The translations under genes and the position numbers were made by a program. From Rhinopomastus cyanomelas (lineage: Eukaryota; Chordata; Aves; Bucerotiformes; Rhinopomastidae), in assembly GCA_013400115.1 (NCBI GenBank), contig VXBP01001113.1, positions 1,022,404 to 1,086,403 of the forward strand: DNA of 64,000 bases, written 5' to 3'. Below the pieces are notes generated by a model. It saw only the letters and a list, made by a program, of their open reading frames with translations, did no database searches and was not told the origin of the DNA. How positions within the stretch are numbered: the stretch's first letter is position 1; every line of letters starts with the position of its first letter. Of the stretch, positions 44,901 to 59,900 are shown piece after piece.

Positions 44901-47900
44901 CGAGGTCCCTTCCAATCCATAATGATTCTATGATTTGTCCCTAAGTGCTGTTTGTGCACTGCACGTATATCACGCAGCCTCTGCACATATACAACTTCAC
45001 CTGTACATGTGCAGGATAGGCATGAAAGGTTTTGCTCTGGTCATAAGTTTTGCCTTGATTTCATTGATTTTTCTATCTCTAAGTACAAGTGATTCCTCTC
45101 TCAAAAACAAAACTGAAGTAGCAGCACAAATACTGTGCAACAGGCTGTAGTAGCTAACAAAATTCTGTGCTGTTTAAGTTAATAGACTCAGAATAGAAGA
45201 CTAAATTAATAACTAATTAAGACTAAATTAAATAACTAATACTTCAGGTGATTTTCATGAAGTGGAATTGTAGCTGATATACCAGAGCCTAAAATATCAC
45301 ACAAAGATCCTGACCATCTCCACTCCCATACAGCTTACCACCTACAAAGGGTTAGAGAGGAAGTCAAGAACGAAGTAACTACACATCTTCCTACACTGGC
45401 TGGAGGGCCAAGCCCAGAGAGTGGTGGTGAATGGTGCCACATCCAGCTGGCGGCCGGGCACTAGCGGTGTCCCTCAGGGATCAGTACTGGGCCCCATCCT
45501 CTTTAACATCTTCATAGATGATCTGGATGAGGGCATTGAGTCAGTCATCAGCAAGTTTGCAGATGACACAAAGCTGGGGGCAGATGTGGCTGGGTTGGAG
45601 GGCAGAAGGGCTCTGCAGCGGGACCTCGACCGCCTGGACAGATGGGCAGAGTCCAACGGGATGGCGTTCAATAAGTCCAAGTGCCGGGTGCTGCACTTTG
45701 GCCACAACAATCCCATGCAGAGCTACAGGCTGGGGTCGGAGTGGCTGGAGAGCAGCCAAACAGAAAGGGAGCTGGGGGTGCTGATCGATACCCGCCTGAA
45801 CATGAGCCAGCAGTGTGCCCAGGTGGCCAAGAGGGCCAATGGCATCCTGGCCTGCATCAGGAATGGTGTGGCCAGCAGGAGCAGGGAGGTCATTCTGCCC
45901 CTGTACTCTGCACTGGTTAGGCCGCACCTTGAGTACTGTGTCCAGTTCTGGGCCCCTCNTGTGATACTGTGATAATGTACTGTTCCTTCTGCTGAGGTTT
46001 ACACTGCAAAAGGCTTAGGCAAGTCAGGTGTGCTATGTAACAGCTAGAAAATGGAGTAACAAGTGTTGAGTGGACTGTGACTGAGAGAATGGTGAGGTTT
46101 TTATATCTGTGTAAGTTAAGACAAGCTGCACAGTATTTGCCCCGATGCAATCAGAAGAAATAATGAAGTAATCCTGAAGGCTTACACGTATATATGAAAA
46201 ACACTGCACAAAGCAGTTTTCTCCACACAGTCACACAGGCTTTATCCCATATCTTATCCTATTGCCTTTAACTGCAGAAAAACTTGGCATACCCTCTAGT
46301 AGTTTGCATCCTCCAAACTTCTACTTTTCTCCTGTACAACATGAAAACTTTCAACGTCAGTTTAGCTCTTCAAAATTCTGAGGCAAAAATTGAAGCTTAT
46401 TATTATATGTAAGTTTGTTAGGCAGATTTTAGAATAGCATTTCCTCTTGCTCAGAGAAAGTGTTAGCATTCACACAACACTTTTTACAACTACAGTAATT
46501 TATCCCCAGTGCCCTTGGACACAAATTCTGTGCCTCCACATTCATGTGGTATGCTGTGCACCTGTTGGTTGCTAACCCCACCCCAGAAACAGTCACAACA
46601 CAGAGCAGTAGACCAAGAACTCCCCACAGTGTAAAGCAGTGCACAGCTTCTCAAGAGAAGCCACAGAGTGTGTAACCAATCACAGACAGCGACCATGTAC
46701 AAAATCACCAGGGGTTCAACCTCCCGTAAGTTCTTGAGCAAGCAGATTAAAAAAACACCCCACTGAATCTACAATGGTATAGATCAAGTTAGTCAATGCT
46801 TTATGTATAGTCAACTAGGGTTTGGGCTTTTCATCCAATCTGTAGAGATCTCCAACTTCCATTCATAAACCTCAGAGAGTTTCTAATTCAGTGTTCCATT
46901 TTACACTGCTTGCGTATGCTAAGATTTAAATTATCACTGCCCATGAGAATGCCTTTCTGTATAAAACACTCTCCAGTGACAGCATTGGTTCATTTTCTCC
47001 ACAATCAGTATGATTTGTGTTGAGACTTGAACCAATAGCGCTATGATTCAAGAAGCTGTACCCCTCTGCCAATCAGCTTTTGTTGGACAAAAGCCTTATA
47101 ATCGGCTTTTTCTATCCCTACTCATCTTCTACATATCAACTGCCAAATAAAAAAAAAAGAGTACGGGCTTTCAGCACATTCTCATGGTGGAGCTTGGCAA
47201 GTTTTTTGTTTAGGGTTTGTTCATTTCTTTTCTGGAACAATGTGAACTAGAATCTAAAAACTAGACACAAGACAGAATTCTTCAGTATTGCTATGTCCTG
47301 AAACTCTGCGAGTTACTTTTAACATTTGATGTATTTGCCTATTTTCAAAAAGGGCTTAAACTAGAACAAAGTGCCACTGCTATTCAAACACCACAGGATA
47401 TACTGGTAGCAGTTCTCTATAGCTACTCCTACCTATTTTACAATTTCTGGTGAGACTTCTGCCTTAAGAGCAAAATAAGGTAAGTGTGTTGGATCATGCT
47501 GTTACGTTAGTTACACTGAAAGAAACAGGTAAGTCTCAAAAATACAGGAAATTGTTATTCAGATGACAGACAGACAGCACTTCCTTTCCCAGAACAATCT
47601 GTCTCCTGTCCCGACAACCCATTCCTGTTATATTTACCCAACCAAATTTTGCTAGTGATATATTTCCAGATGCACTTGAGCCACATATGTCCCTGTCAGT
47701 CAGTCCAAGCACAGCACAATCTGAGAAGAGAACAGCACCTAGAAATCACTATATATTAATCCATGCTTCCTCTCTTGCTTGTCTTTAAGAGTTAAAGGAG
47801 ACAAAATGTATAAAACATCATTCTCAGTTTATTTTGGAAGCAGTTGTGGAGATTGCTCTCTTTATGGCTGACAGAGACACCTGAAAAGTACCAAAAAAAG

Positions 47901-50900
47901 GTGAAACATGCAGTTAAAAATAACTGGCTGCTTCAATCAATTAATACTGGGTGTCTAGAAAGAAATTGTAAGGTTGTCTGGAAAAAGGTTGGATGCTAAA
48001 CAAGGAGCTGACGGCTCTAATCTGCCACAGCAGATCCGGTTTCTAATCCAGAAAAAGAAATCATGCCACCTTTGCTGGAGAAAACCAACACATGAAGAAT
48101 ATCAACACATATCAGGCAAGGAAAGTCAGTAGTAGATTTCAGACAGTTCAATGAGCTGAGTTGTGGAGCAAAAGGATTTACTGAAAAGCTAGGTTTATTT
48201 ATTCTCAGCTAAGCCACTTTACTTTTTTTACGTTATAGTTGTCTTCTATTCTAGCATACACTTCTGGTCTTGTGTTCTCTCTTCCAACCATAACTGCACA
48301 GCTAACTTCTTTTATTTCATACTTACAAACATCTCACATCAGACTTCCAATAACTATCTTGACTGTTGTAAATTTCTAAGTCCCCTTAGGTCCTTTGAGC
48401 AAAGATCAAAGAAACTCTCGTCTCCACCTCCATATATGTAAATGATGCTCTTCACAGCTCCTACCTTAATATGGTTTCAATTCCAAAAGTGCATTTTTTG
48501 AGTCTACAACAAAAAAAAAAACAAAACAAAGAACAAACCTAAAACAACAACAAATCTCCAAACAAACACACACCACAAAAAACCCCAAACCACCAAAATG
48601 ATCTCTAAGGATCTTATTGGCAAGACAACTTTGTCATCACATGGGTGATGACAGTCAGTAGAATCACAGTATTTCTCAGTTCTATGTACTATGATTCTTC
48701 CAGAGAAGCAGATGGGAGATAAATCTGTGATATGATAGGAAGAGGTGAACACAGGCACTGAAAGGGTTTAAAATTGTAAATATCCTTCCTTTGGCTCTCT
48801 CCTCCCCTTTTCTGGAAAGCACAGACAGGCAGTTTCAACCTTTCCACTGTTTATTTAACTGGCTTAACAGAGGGTCCTAACAGGTCACAAATAAGCTTTT
48901 TAAATAAAAAGCACAAGTTGAAATCAAGAGTGGATATATCAAAACTTATGGCAAGGCCCATTTTATTTCTCGAGCTAGTATTAAAAAACACAGCAGCTTT
49001 CTTTTAGTAGTGGATTCGCATAACAAGACCACTTCAGCCAGCTGAATGCAAGTAGGGGCTCCTCAGAACAAAAGCACTTGTGACCCATTCGAACAAAACC
49101 TTACACTTGTATCTAGAATTAGTACTGCTCAAGGACAAGTTTATCCTTTAAAACAGTCTAGATTATTTTCACCACAGCATTAAAACTTTTACATTTTAAA
49201 ATATTTTTGCTGAAGAGATTATTCCTGCTTCCTTACACCCTGTACATTTGCAAATTTTCTGGTACCCTTATCTTTTCATGTTTGTAATACTGGAATGCTT
49301 TTCAAGCATCTGACAGACACCTCATACGAGAGGCATGGATACCAGCACAGAAAGAAAAGGAGCACCTTATGGGTGGCACGGAAAGATGTTAGAAAACACA
49401 CTGGCCAGTGCTGAGTATGATCAAGTGAATTGTGGGCAAAATATCAACCACATTACATGTTAAGAGTTTATTAGCAGCCTCATACAGCTGCTCAAATTCA
49501 GGCATCTAATACAGGGATGTGAACAGCTGGTACCATCACCTGCTGCTCCTGCAGAGTGAAAGAGAGTGTGTGACCTTCCGCTGCAGCACATGGGGCTTGT
49601 GCCTGTGACCAAGTACCAGCATGGGTTGCGAAACTCAATAGCATTAAGAACTGCTGTCCAAAAAGAAACTACAATTTAAAGGCAGCTGAAAGAGAATGAA
49701 CTTCACTGTCAGATTTTAATGGATAGTAAATATTAGAGAGAAAACAGCAAAAGGTAAGTTGTTAACCCTGACACTAAGTTTTAATAATCAATTACAAAAC
49801 AATCACACAAAATTAAGCATTCCAGCATGCCTGTGATGGTCTCCCCCACTGTGATTTCATAGCATATTTCTTCAGCTTTTTTTTTTATCTTTGAAGCAAA
49901 TTTCTTTCCAATTATTGAACTACCATTCCGCTATTGCGTTAAGAGTTGTTCTACTGCTTCCTACAGCGTCCAAATCTTTTAATTTCTTCCTTCTCTGTGT
50001 TTCCAAACCTCCTGGCAAAGCCTTTTCCCCAAGAAAATTCTGAAACATTTTTAATTTACCAAACATGGATATTTCTTCCCTTATGTTCTTAATGAAGCAA
50101 ATGCCCTCATCTTGAAGGTACTCACACTCCTGCATCATGCCAATAAATCACACAAATTCAGTAAAGTTTTTTGCTTAGAATTTAACTCTTTGCCACAGCA
50201 AAACCTAGTTTTTCTACAATATCTCAATTCTCCTGTTTCATCTGAAAAAGTCTCCTCCTGTTGACTGTACTTTAACAAATTGGTAAATACTTGAGCAAAC
50301 CTATTTCCTCACCTTTGTGTTCATCATTAAGAAAGCCACCACAATAAATATTCCCAAGACTGTTTTCTCCCTGCTCCCTGTATCTGTTAATATCTGAAGT
50401 GCTGATTTCATACTGAGGCATTTAAGAGGGGAAGTACGGAAGCAAAATTTGTTAGTGCTTGTTAGGTCTTACATCTGATTGAATATATTTACACTTCAGA
50501 CACTAAAACCAGAAATGTTTTAACCAAGAGCTAAGTGGCCAAAAAACAACAAAGTATTTCTGAAGGACTAATGTGAAAACCACAGACTGAAATGAAACAC
50601 AGCTACTGACTGACCTCTCCTCCCATGCATCCATGATAGCCATGTTAGTTACTAAAGAACTACTACAGGTCACTATAAACTGTCTAATCCTACTTTGAAG
50701 AACATCCAAGTTCCGAAGTACAGTTACTCAAGATGCTTACATAAGCATCATATTTTACCACTGCCACTCATTTTATTTCTAGTATGTGATCCTGCTGTGG
50801 CAGGGGGATTAGACTAGATGATCTTTTGAGGTCCCTTCCAATCCCTAATGATTCTATGATTCAATAAAGTCCCTCCCGTAAGGCTATACACAGATCTATC

Positions 50901-53900
50901 AGATCATTCTCCTTCAACATAGCATGATCAAGATAACAAATACATCTTGATTAATTTCAACAGCACCTCACATTCAGAATTTACCATCTAAATTACTTAA
51001 GCAGTTAATTAAGAGGTAAACAGAATCTAATTCAACAGCCACTTAGTAGACTTCATTACTGTATCAAGAAAAATGTTCATTTTCTGGAAGGCAATGGGAC
51101 ACAAAGTTTTTCCTAAAACTCTTCTCCGAGAATTAAGCTAGACACTACCTTAAGTGAACAGCGTTGTTTAAACATCTCACATCTCATTTAAGTAGCACAC
51201 ACATGGAGAATTATTCAGTCATGCAAGCATTCAAACTGCTGCACCAAGCAAAGGCAGCACACATCTTCTGAAAGCCTGCTCTGTTTGTAACTTACTGTTT
51301 CAGTATGGCTAGCAACACATTTCAGCCTACTGCTACAAGAGCAGAACTGGCAATTAGAACTTTAGGGTAGAGATGGAGGATCAATCAACCCCAGTATCAT
51401 CACTGAAGCGTTTAATAGATTCAGCTAACAAGCATTAATCAAGTGCACCCCTTGAGTATTACAACGGTGTAACTGCGATTACAGTGCAAAAATATATTAG
51501 CATAAGCTCTCATGGAAACAATTTAACGCTCTACTCAGGACAGCTAAAGCCAGTATCACCCCACACGTAGGTCTACTGCCTGTATATGCAAGCTCTCATT
51601 TAACGTGCTTTATGTGTTTTCTACCCATCTTTCTACATTTCTACCCATCTTACTTTTTTTCCCCTTCACATCTCACTCTGCTCCTCAGCTATCATGCCAC
51701 TATACACTTCCTCTTTCTTTCCCAGTGTGCTCGAATACAAAAGAAGTTTGAACTGGTAAGTTTTCACTTCACACCTGCACCATGTGGAGGGCATAAACAC
51801 ATTCCTTTCTCAGGGAATGAGGAGCCCATCTCTGTCTGTGCCCTTAAACTAAATATGAAAAATCCAAATATAATTAGGAGTTCAGAGCAAAAGCAGGTAG
51901 CTTTAACACTTCCAATGGCACTTCCAAGCCACAAGGCTACTGTCCATCATACAATAATAACGTAGACCTATCGATTTTCTACCATATCTATGACTAGTTG
52001 ATAAATGTTCCCTTTCAGGACAGGTTTTATTTCTTATAGTTTTGTGATGACGTGCACTGACTCACAGTCTCTAGAAGATGTACATATATCTAACTCCACT
52101 CCCAGTATAGGCACCCTTACTCCTATTACCTCACTCTACTACCTACTCTATTACACCACTATTAACAACATCCAAAACCTTTTTCCCTAATAAGGTATCT
52201 GTTGGTAACTTTCCTCAGGTATCTATTTATTCCACCAACGCTCGAATGAATGCACTTCAAGCTCATCTGTGTCATGACACTTCCATCTTTTCACCTCAGA
52301 ATGCATTATATCACAAGACCTCAGACCCTACCTTTAAGTCACCGTATTACAGGCTATATATTCCAAAAACTATTTTCTTTGTAGCTTTTAGAAGTGCTGT
52401 AACGCAAGTTAAAATCATGCAATCTGAAAGATTACAGGAGTCTTCACAGGACTGCATGTAGTTGTGTTACTGCCCTTCCTTGGACAAATTTGCTGGTTCA
52501 TATAATTTTCTAAAGGCAAACTATAAAAGCAAGATCTTTGCCTAACCAAGTTTTTGAAGAACTTACAATGAGAAGGTCCATAAGATGCTAGAAAAACATT
52601 GCAAGTGTACACTGCAAAAAATTATGATTGAAAAAAACAAACCAACCTGCAGCAGTAATATATTCTACAACATTCCAAGAACAGATAAGCTAGGTACAGT
52701 TACCTTAAAAACCAAAATGCTCTGCATACTTTACCTCAAACAAGCAAACTACCAACTGTACATCTCTCACTATTAATACCAATGAATTTGCTGTTCTAAT
52801 AACAATGTGCTCCACTAGTCTACTACTTCTATTCTTGCTTTTAAATCCCTCCTGTTCTACTCCTCTTCCCGCTTTTTTCTTCTGTAGTAATTACTGAGAG
52901 AGGTTGTAATTACTGAGAGAGGTTGTAATTACTGAGAGAGGTTGTAATGTATTAAGTATCTCTGCAGTATTTCTGAAAAAAGGATATTTTGCTCAATTGA
53001 ACCTTCTTTCAAAACACACTTTCAAACTCACATCATGCTATAAACCACATTAATATGGATCAGTCAATGACAGTGTGTTCAAAGGACAAATGCAAGTACA
53101 CATTAAGAAGAACCCTGAGGTGTTTGAGAACTCTGAATGCTAACTGACTTCTCTGTGCTTCTACCCTGTGACGCTGCAAGCTCTTTGTGGTGAAGAATGC
53201 TTCAGTGTGCCTGTTGTGTACATACGACCAATGCTCCTGGCAGTCCTATTATGTATTATGCAACTACATAGGTCTGTATCTGCACTTTCTGACACATGTT
53301 GCATCCTTGAAGTAAATCACCCTTGAGACATTGTTTTTTTAACAGGTCAGATGGCAGCAGTCTAATGAAAAGACAATTAAAACAGAGTGACAGAAGAGCT
53401 GCCTGTTTTATCAACTTCAACTAGAATTCAGCACTCTCATGTACATTCCCACTTTCAGAGGGTTTTTATTATAATGTAAATAGCCTTAACATCTCTTAAT
53501 CAGCCATGATTTCACCCCCAAGACAAATAAGATGAGAATGAGGGTTACTACTGGAATCAAGACACCAGACTAAGTAGTCTTTTGGTTGTGAGAAAAGTGT
53601 GGTGTGTTGCCTAGTCCTAAAGTTTTAAACCAGAAAATCTTCCTGACACTGATCAAGATGCTGTATAAGGTCCTACCAGTTTGAAGTAGCAGACAAGTTT
53701 CCTGCTGCGGCAGGGGGATTGGACTAGATGGTCTTTCGAGGTCCCTTCCAATCCCTAATGTTCTGTGACTCTGTGATTCTTTGTAACTAATCTTGACCAA
53801 AAAATAAATAAATAGAGACATCATCATAAAAAAAAACCCCTGAATAAAACTTCCATGGACAGCCTAAGAGAAACCTTAACTTCAACAGAGTATCTGGTAC

Positions 53901-56900
53901 TCCTTTCTACCAAATGAAACTGCAATTTATTGCCCTCTAATGTACGTACATTAGGCCATTTCCTTTATGGCTCCACTTCACACAGAAGCAGTAACTGAAG
54001 GAAATAACCGAGTGCCCAACGAGTGGAAAAGCAATTGCTCAACAAGCATGGAACAAGAGAGTCAGTTGTGCACCATGCACATGTGGCAGCTCTTCAGAGC
54101 CCAGCACTGCAGTGCTAACAGAAGGCTGGTATTAACAGAACAAGCCCACTGTGGGAACTCTGCCAACCAACAGCCAGGAGCGCTTGTCCATCTAAATCCT
54201 TGGGTCCTTAAGGACTAGGGGTCAAGAAACAATTCCCTCCAACAGCACCACCTCCTGCCTGTACCTGCCAGTCATTAACCAGGCAGAAATGAAAGACTGT
54301 TAAACTCCAAGCTCTACTCTTAAATCACACCTAAAGAACTGTACTAAAAGGATGTTTAGGTGGTATCACAAAGGCAGCTGGTGCTGGACCGCAGAACAGA
54401 CATTTCAGATGTCCTGACTTCAAGAGGAATGCAGAAATAAGGTCACCTGATTGGATTGGCTGGGTTTTTTAACTCAATCTTCCCAGGTCTCCAGGTGCAG
54501 CTACTATTATTAGAGCACTTTAGGTGAACCGCTGAGAAAGTAAACCACAAAATTAGCAACCAACTGGGACAAGTATGGTTATTATTTCTCCAGTAACACG
54601 GAGAAAATTTGTTCCAAATATTTCAATAGAAACCTACTATCTGAGGGAACATTCAAAGACCTCAGACATGCATTCAAAGACCTAAGACAGTCATGCAATT
54701 CTTTCGATGTTGCACTGTAAGATGAGAAAGAATCACAGCATCACACAGAGATTGGAAGTAAACTCCAAAGATCATCTAGTCCAATCCCCCCCCCACAGCA
54801 GGATCCCCTAGACCAAGTCACACAGGAACATATCCAGGTGGGTTTTAAACATCTCCAGAGAAGGAGACTCCACAACACCCCTGGGCAGCCCGTTCTGGTG
54901 CTCCGTCACCCTCACCGTTAAGAAGCTCCTTCTCATATTTATGTGGTACCTCTTATGTTCATCATCTCTCTCAAAGACAATATTTGGACCTACCTGCAGC
55001 TTCAAAGCAAAAATACTGCATTGGTTTACATTCTCTGAGCTCAGGAGGGTGCCTGGGTTTGCTACGACTAGGAACTTGCATTAAAATTGCAACTTTTACT
55101 GGATCATCTGAACACGACTTGCAAAAAACAAGTCTGGAATCGGCCTGCAAGCAAAGCATCAAATCAAAGCTGCCACCTTAATCTTCACATTTCTTATATT
55201 AAGTGACAGAAATTTAAAGAAATTGATTATCACTTCTGTATGCTGTGTCAGTTGATTCAAAATGGACTAAAATTGTACTGCCATTTGCTAATTAGAGGGA
55301 GGCCAAGTCAAACTGTATGGAAGAAACCATAACAATTTCTTAGTCCTCCTTACAGTCTTCATATTCTTCTTAAATATTTTATAAAGAATGCAATAAAAGC
55401 TAAATATTAGCCTGAGTTGCTTGGTTTTCCAAAATACCAAGTTAACATGATGGCTACCTGTAATTTAAAAATAATTTTTCTTCATTTATCACAGGAACAC
55501 AGTGATTGTACTGCAGGACAAACAACAACCAACAAAAAGCCACAAACCAACCAAACATCATTTTTTCTGATTTATTAACTTGAATGGACTACAATTAAGA
55601 TCTCAGATTCTACTGAAAAGCTCTGCGTTAGCACTGAGAACAGACCACACATTTATATTTACTACCAATTTAAATTTCCTAAAACGAAATCTTTCAGAAA
55701 AAGTCCAGACGTTAAACTCAAATCAGAATCACATTCCTTTCGTGTTCTACATTAATGTCAGATTTTCCCCAAAAAACTGAGTTTCCAGAGTTCAGACATG
55801 AGAAAATAAGTGTGCAATCAAATCTACACACCAGAAAACTGATGGCTACAGTTAACAAGTATATTAAGTCAGTACACTGGGCAAAGGTTCTTTTATGGTT
55901 ACAGTCATTTGACCTTTAGCCAGCTCTTAATGCCCCAGCCAACCATCTAAAGATGGAGATTTGCAGCAGCTTCTTGTCTGAAATAAGCCAGGAAAAGATT
56001 CTTCTGAACCCACTGTACAAGCATTCATTTAAAATGTCATGAATGTGCATGAAATCAGAGTGCTTCTAACAGCTTACTTTGCAGCTTCTGTTTAAATGCA
56101 GTAACTCTGAACCACCAGAGAATAAAAGGACTCCCTCAAACCTTCCAGTCTGGCACTCATGGACCTAAAACATACACAAGCACCTCTTCACAGGTGTGTT
56201 TACTGAGTATAAACCTTATTTAAATAGATCCTCGATGCACACACTTTACACAAACACCTGCTTCTCCCACTGCAGTGCTGACTTGCACAAGGCAGTTGTA
56301 TTCACTCATCTTCTGTTCTAAAGCCATCCTACACACCAGTAAGCTGTACTTGTATTATGAAAATCCTGGTTACTGATTCATCCCCCCAGTAACAACAAAG
56401 CACAAAATCTGCAGCGAGAATTACTACAGAAATATATGCTCTTCATAACTGTGCATCACACTGGAAAGGTCTGAAGATGTCAACAGGCACAGCAAGATTC
56501 TCCTCATCAGATCCTCAGTACATCACAGAAAAGCAAACTTATAATTAATTCTTATTTCCAGCCACTTGTGGTTATACAACCTCTCCTTAGTGGACTCAAG
56601 AGTATCCTAAAACGGAAACACTCATGAAAGAGACGATGCTCAGTTATCATAGGATATCAAAAAGAAGCTTCCTTTTGTTGACCTAAACTCATAACAAAAC
56701 TTGACAAAATGAACAAATATTTCAACATCCAGACACATTTTCTAGATACTCAGCTTACTGTAAAAAACAGTCAAATGGAAGTTGTTGTGACAGTGATCCT
56801 AGAGACAAACTTGTCTCTGTACTAAGGCTTCCACCAGTTTTAAAATAACCTTTAAAGGTGTAATTGTATTTCGGTTTTGCGTGCACAGACGAAGCTTGAT

Positions 56901-59900
56901 GGTCACTGCTTCCGTACGGTCTCAACGCAGGACAGTTTTTGCTTTTTCTAGATACTGGAAATATGAGACACCACACCAAACTCAGGCTTGTGATGCTTAT
57001 CTCAGTACAACAAACATTCAGCTATTAAATTTATCTTGCAGTAGTTTAAGCATCACCCAAGATGACAAAACCTCTGTTTTTCAAGCAACCACTATCAATA
57101 AGAATTAAAATATATGCAGCCCATTAAAGTGTAAAAATGGCATACAATAAACTATACTACAATACTGTAAGTAAAAATCAAACTGTGGACGTGCTGTGTA
57201 TTTTTTATTTACTAAGCTATTTTATAAATCTGCATAAAATTGTCACAGACATTAAGTTTCTCTGTCAGAACTTTAAAGAGCAACATCATTCCACATATTT
57301 CATGTCTAAGGCCTCAGCTAGGTACGCTGAACTGAATACGTTCTTACCATAATCATGGGACTGTTTGCGCTGAGCAACAGCATCTTCTCCAGATGCTTCC
57401 TTCAAGAGCCCTTTCAGATATTAGAATGGGGTAGGATACCATGACTTTGTTGCAATCCACCTTTTACTATTTTGGTAATCAAATAAAAGATATTATGTAA
57501 TTTAGTTACTCTGGACGAGCCATACTTTAGCTGCTGGAGGCATAGGGTGCATCTTTATACCCTTGACCAGGGTATTTCAGCATCACAGTCATGACAGAGT
57601 TAATACCCACTAGCTCAGAGGAGAACAAAAGGTACTCCACTGCAACATGCCTAACATTTACATTGCCTCTCTTTGCTCATTAAACAGGTTTTGGTTAAAT
57701 AATGAACAAACTGTATTACAGACTCCGATGAGAATTCCAAAATTATAAATCAACTGGTAAAGCCCAGAGGAGAATGAAGGGAGTGGGAGGGAAGGAAGGA
57801 TAATATTGACTAATATAAAGGGCGCAGCTTGACAGTGGATATTCCTGCCACACCTGATCAAACATGCTCCATGGGGGAGGGGAAGGGAGGGCGAGAGCAA
57901 GAGGGGAGACAGGACAAGGCAGCCTGAAATTTGCATCCGGAACAGATTAAAATGGGTTCTTGGGGGATTGAGAAAATACATAATATATATTACTATAAAT
58001 GCAAAATTGTACTAAAAGCTAACTCAAATGTCAAAGATTACAGCTTGAATAAATTTAAATACAAAAGCAATGTGTTTCCATGAGCTAATGAAAGAGACAT
58101 GAAAGGAAGGTCTAGGCAGAAAAACCCCAACCAAACCCAAGAAAAATCCCTAAGCTTGGACTTTTCACTGCCTGGAAGATGAGGCAGAAGTCTCCTCATT
58201 GTTCCGAGTATTGCTTGGGAACCAGTCCATGCTCAGAAGTGAAAAAAAAGAGCACAGCAGTGATGCCCCATCTCAAGACACTAGCTGGTGGTAACAGTCA
58301 CTGAAGCTGAAATCAGCTGTTTTAAAGAAGCCCATGTATTCAAACCAACACACTATCATCACCATACGTATGCAGTTATTATCTCAGCATGAACCACACT
58401 TACAAGATGACTCATACTCAGAGAGAGTCTCGAAATCTCTCCGCACATCAAACTTTGTTTTCTCTACCACAAGCAGACAGTGGGTTTGCGTTCCTTCCCC
58501 AGCTCAACAGCGCACATTGCATCTAGCTACTTGAGATAAATGGCCAGTCTGTGACATTTACTCATCCTGCATTTATTTGAGCATCCTGACATTCCCTGCT
58601 CTTGTTGATGAGAAGAGATATTTGCAATAATCACAAAGAACTTCAGGAGTCTTATTTTAAAGAGAATTTTAACTCATAGAAGGGAAAGAAGATAAATTTC
58701 CTCCCTGAACACTTCTGGTGACCGTATGAATATCCTCCAGAAGATGAGTCAGCTTACAAAAAACCACAAATACAGATTGTCACATAGTCTGGCTACAAGC
58801 AAAACATGCAGAACAAAGCTACTATCCACAAATGCAAGCTGTCCCCAACATGTCATGACCTGACAGAAGAGTCCTGCTCACAACCAAGGAAAGCTGAGTT
58901 GGCAAAGAAAAACACTATGCTTACAGGCAGCCAAAGAAGAGGAAGTAATTAGGGGCTTTGAACTGGCACATGTCCTCAGCATCAGCTGAGAACCTGGAAG
59001 CATTACTACTGTGTTGTGGGGAACGTACTTTTTATGGGATTCCAGGTTCAGCAATGACTGAATGGACAAGCTTCACATTTCAAAATGTAAAAGGTCCATC
59101 TCAAAATTAGTCTCACTTCAATTCTGAACACTCATTATAATAAAGGGATCAGAAATGAAGCCTACTTTCAAATATTACTATCAGCAAGACAAAGTCTGAG
59201 AAAAACCAGCAGAATGCCACCTGCATCTTAGGATTAGCCTCCCTCCTAAATTCTCAACGTATGCTTAGGCTACACTTAAACAGACAGGAAACCACAAAAA
59301 AAGAAAACATAGGGGGGAAAACAAGAAAGGTTGGAAGAAAAAAACCTGGTCAGAATATACATCACAGCCTTGTGTTCTACTTCTGCACAGATTTTCAGTT
59401 CATTTCAATGCAACTGGTCACAAAACAAGCCTTTTACTTCAGGATTCAAGAGACTCTAGTCTGTGCTTCATTTATTACTGGCAACAGATAATGAAAACCA
59501 ACAAACCAAAGAGCATGAAAACAGATAATAGAAGGCTACTTTCTAGGCAAATTGCTCCATCAGTTAGGGATTAGAAACCACAAGCAAGGCACAGAAGAAA
59601 GACTACGCATCACAACATACTAGATTCCATCTATTACTACAGGCTTCGATACACTGAAGAGGCACTCATGTTTCTATATAAAATTATATTTTAAAATAAA
59701 TATAAATACACATTTGTTTATTTTCAGAGAGTGGCAGCAGTGGTATCTGTGTATTGGTTTACGCTGGTATAATTTGTCTGAAGGCACATACATAGTTGCT
59801 CTTTTCCTGTTATTCAATACATATCCTCTGGATAGTAAATAAGACAAACAAGTATGTCTGTGCACTTATTTTCATGTACCCTAGCAGACACACATACCTG

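Noticed and set aside
45474..45927. Several overlapping open frames on both strands within the CR1 RT fragment
   Set aside because: They are alternative-frame shadows of the GC-rich CR1 ORF2 frame at 45421-45972.
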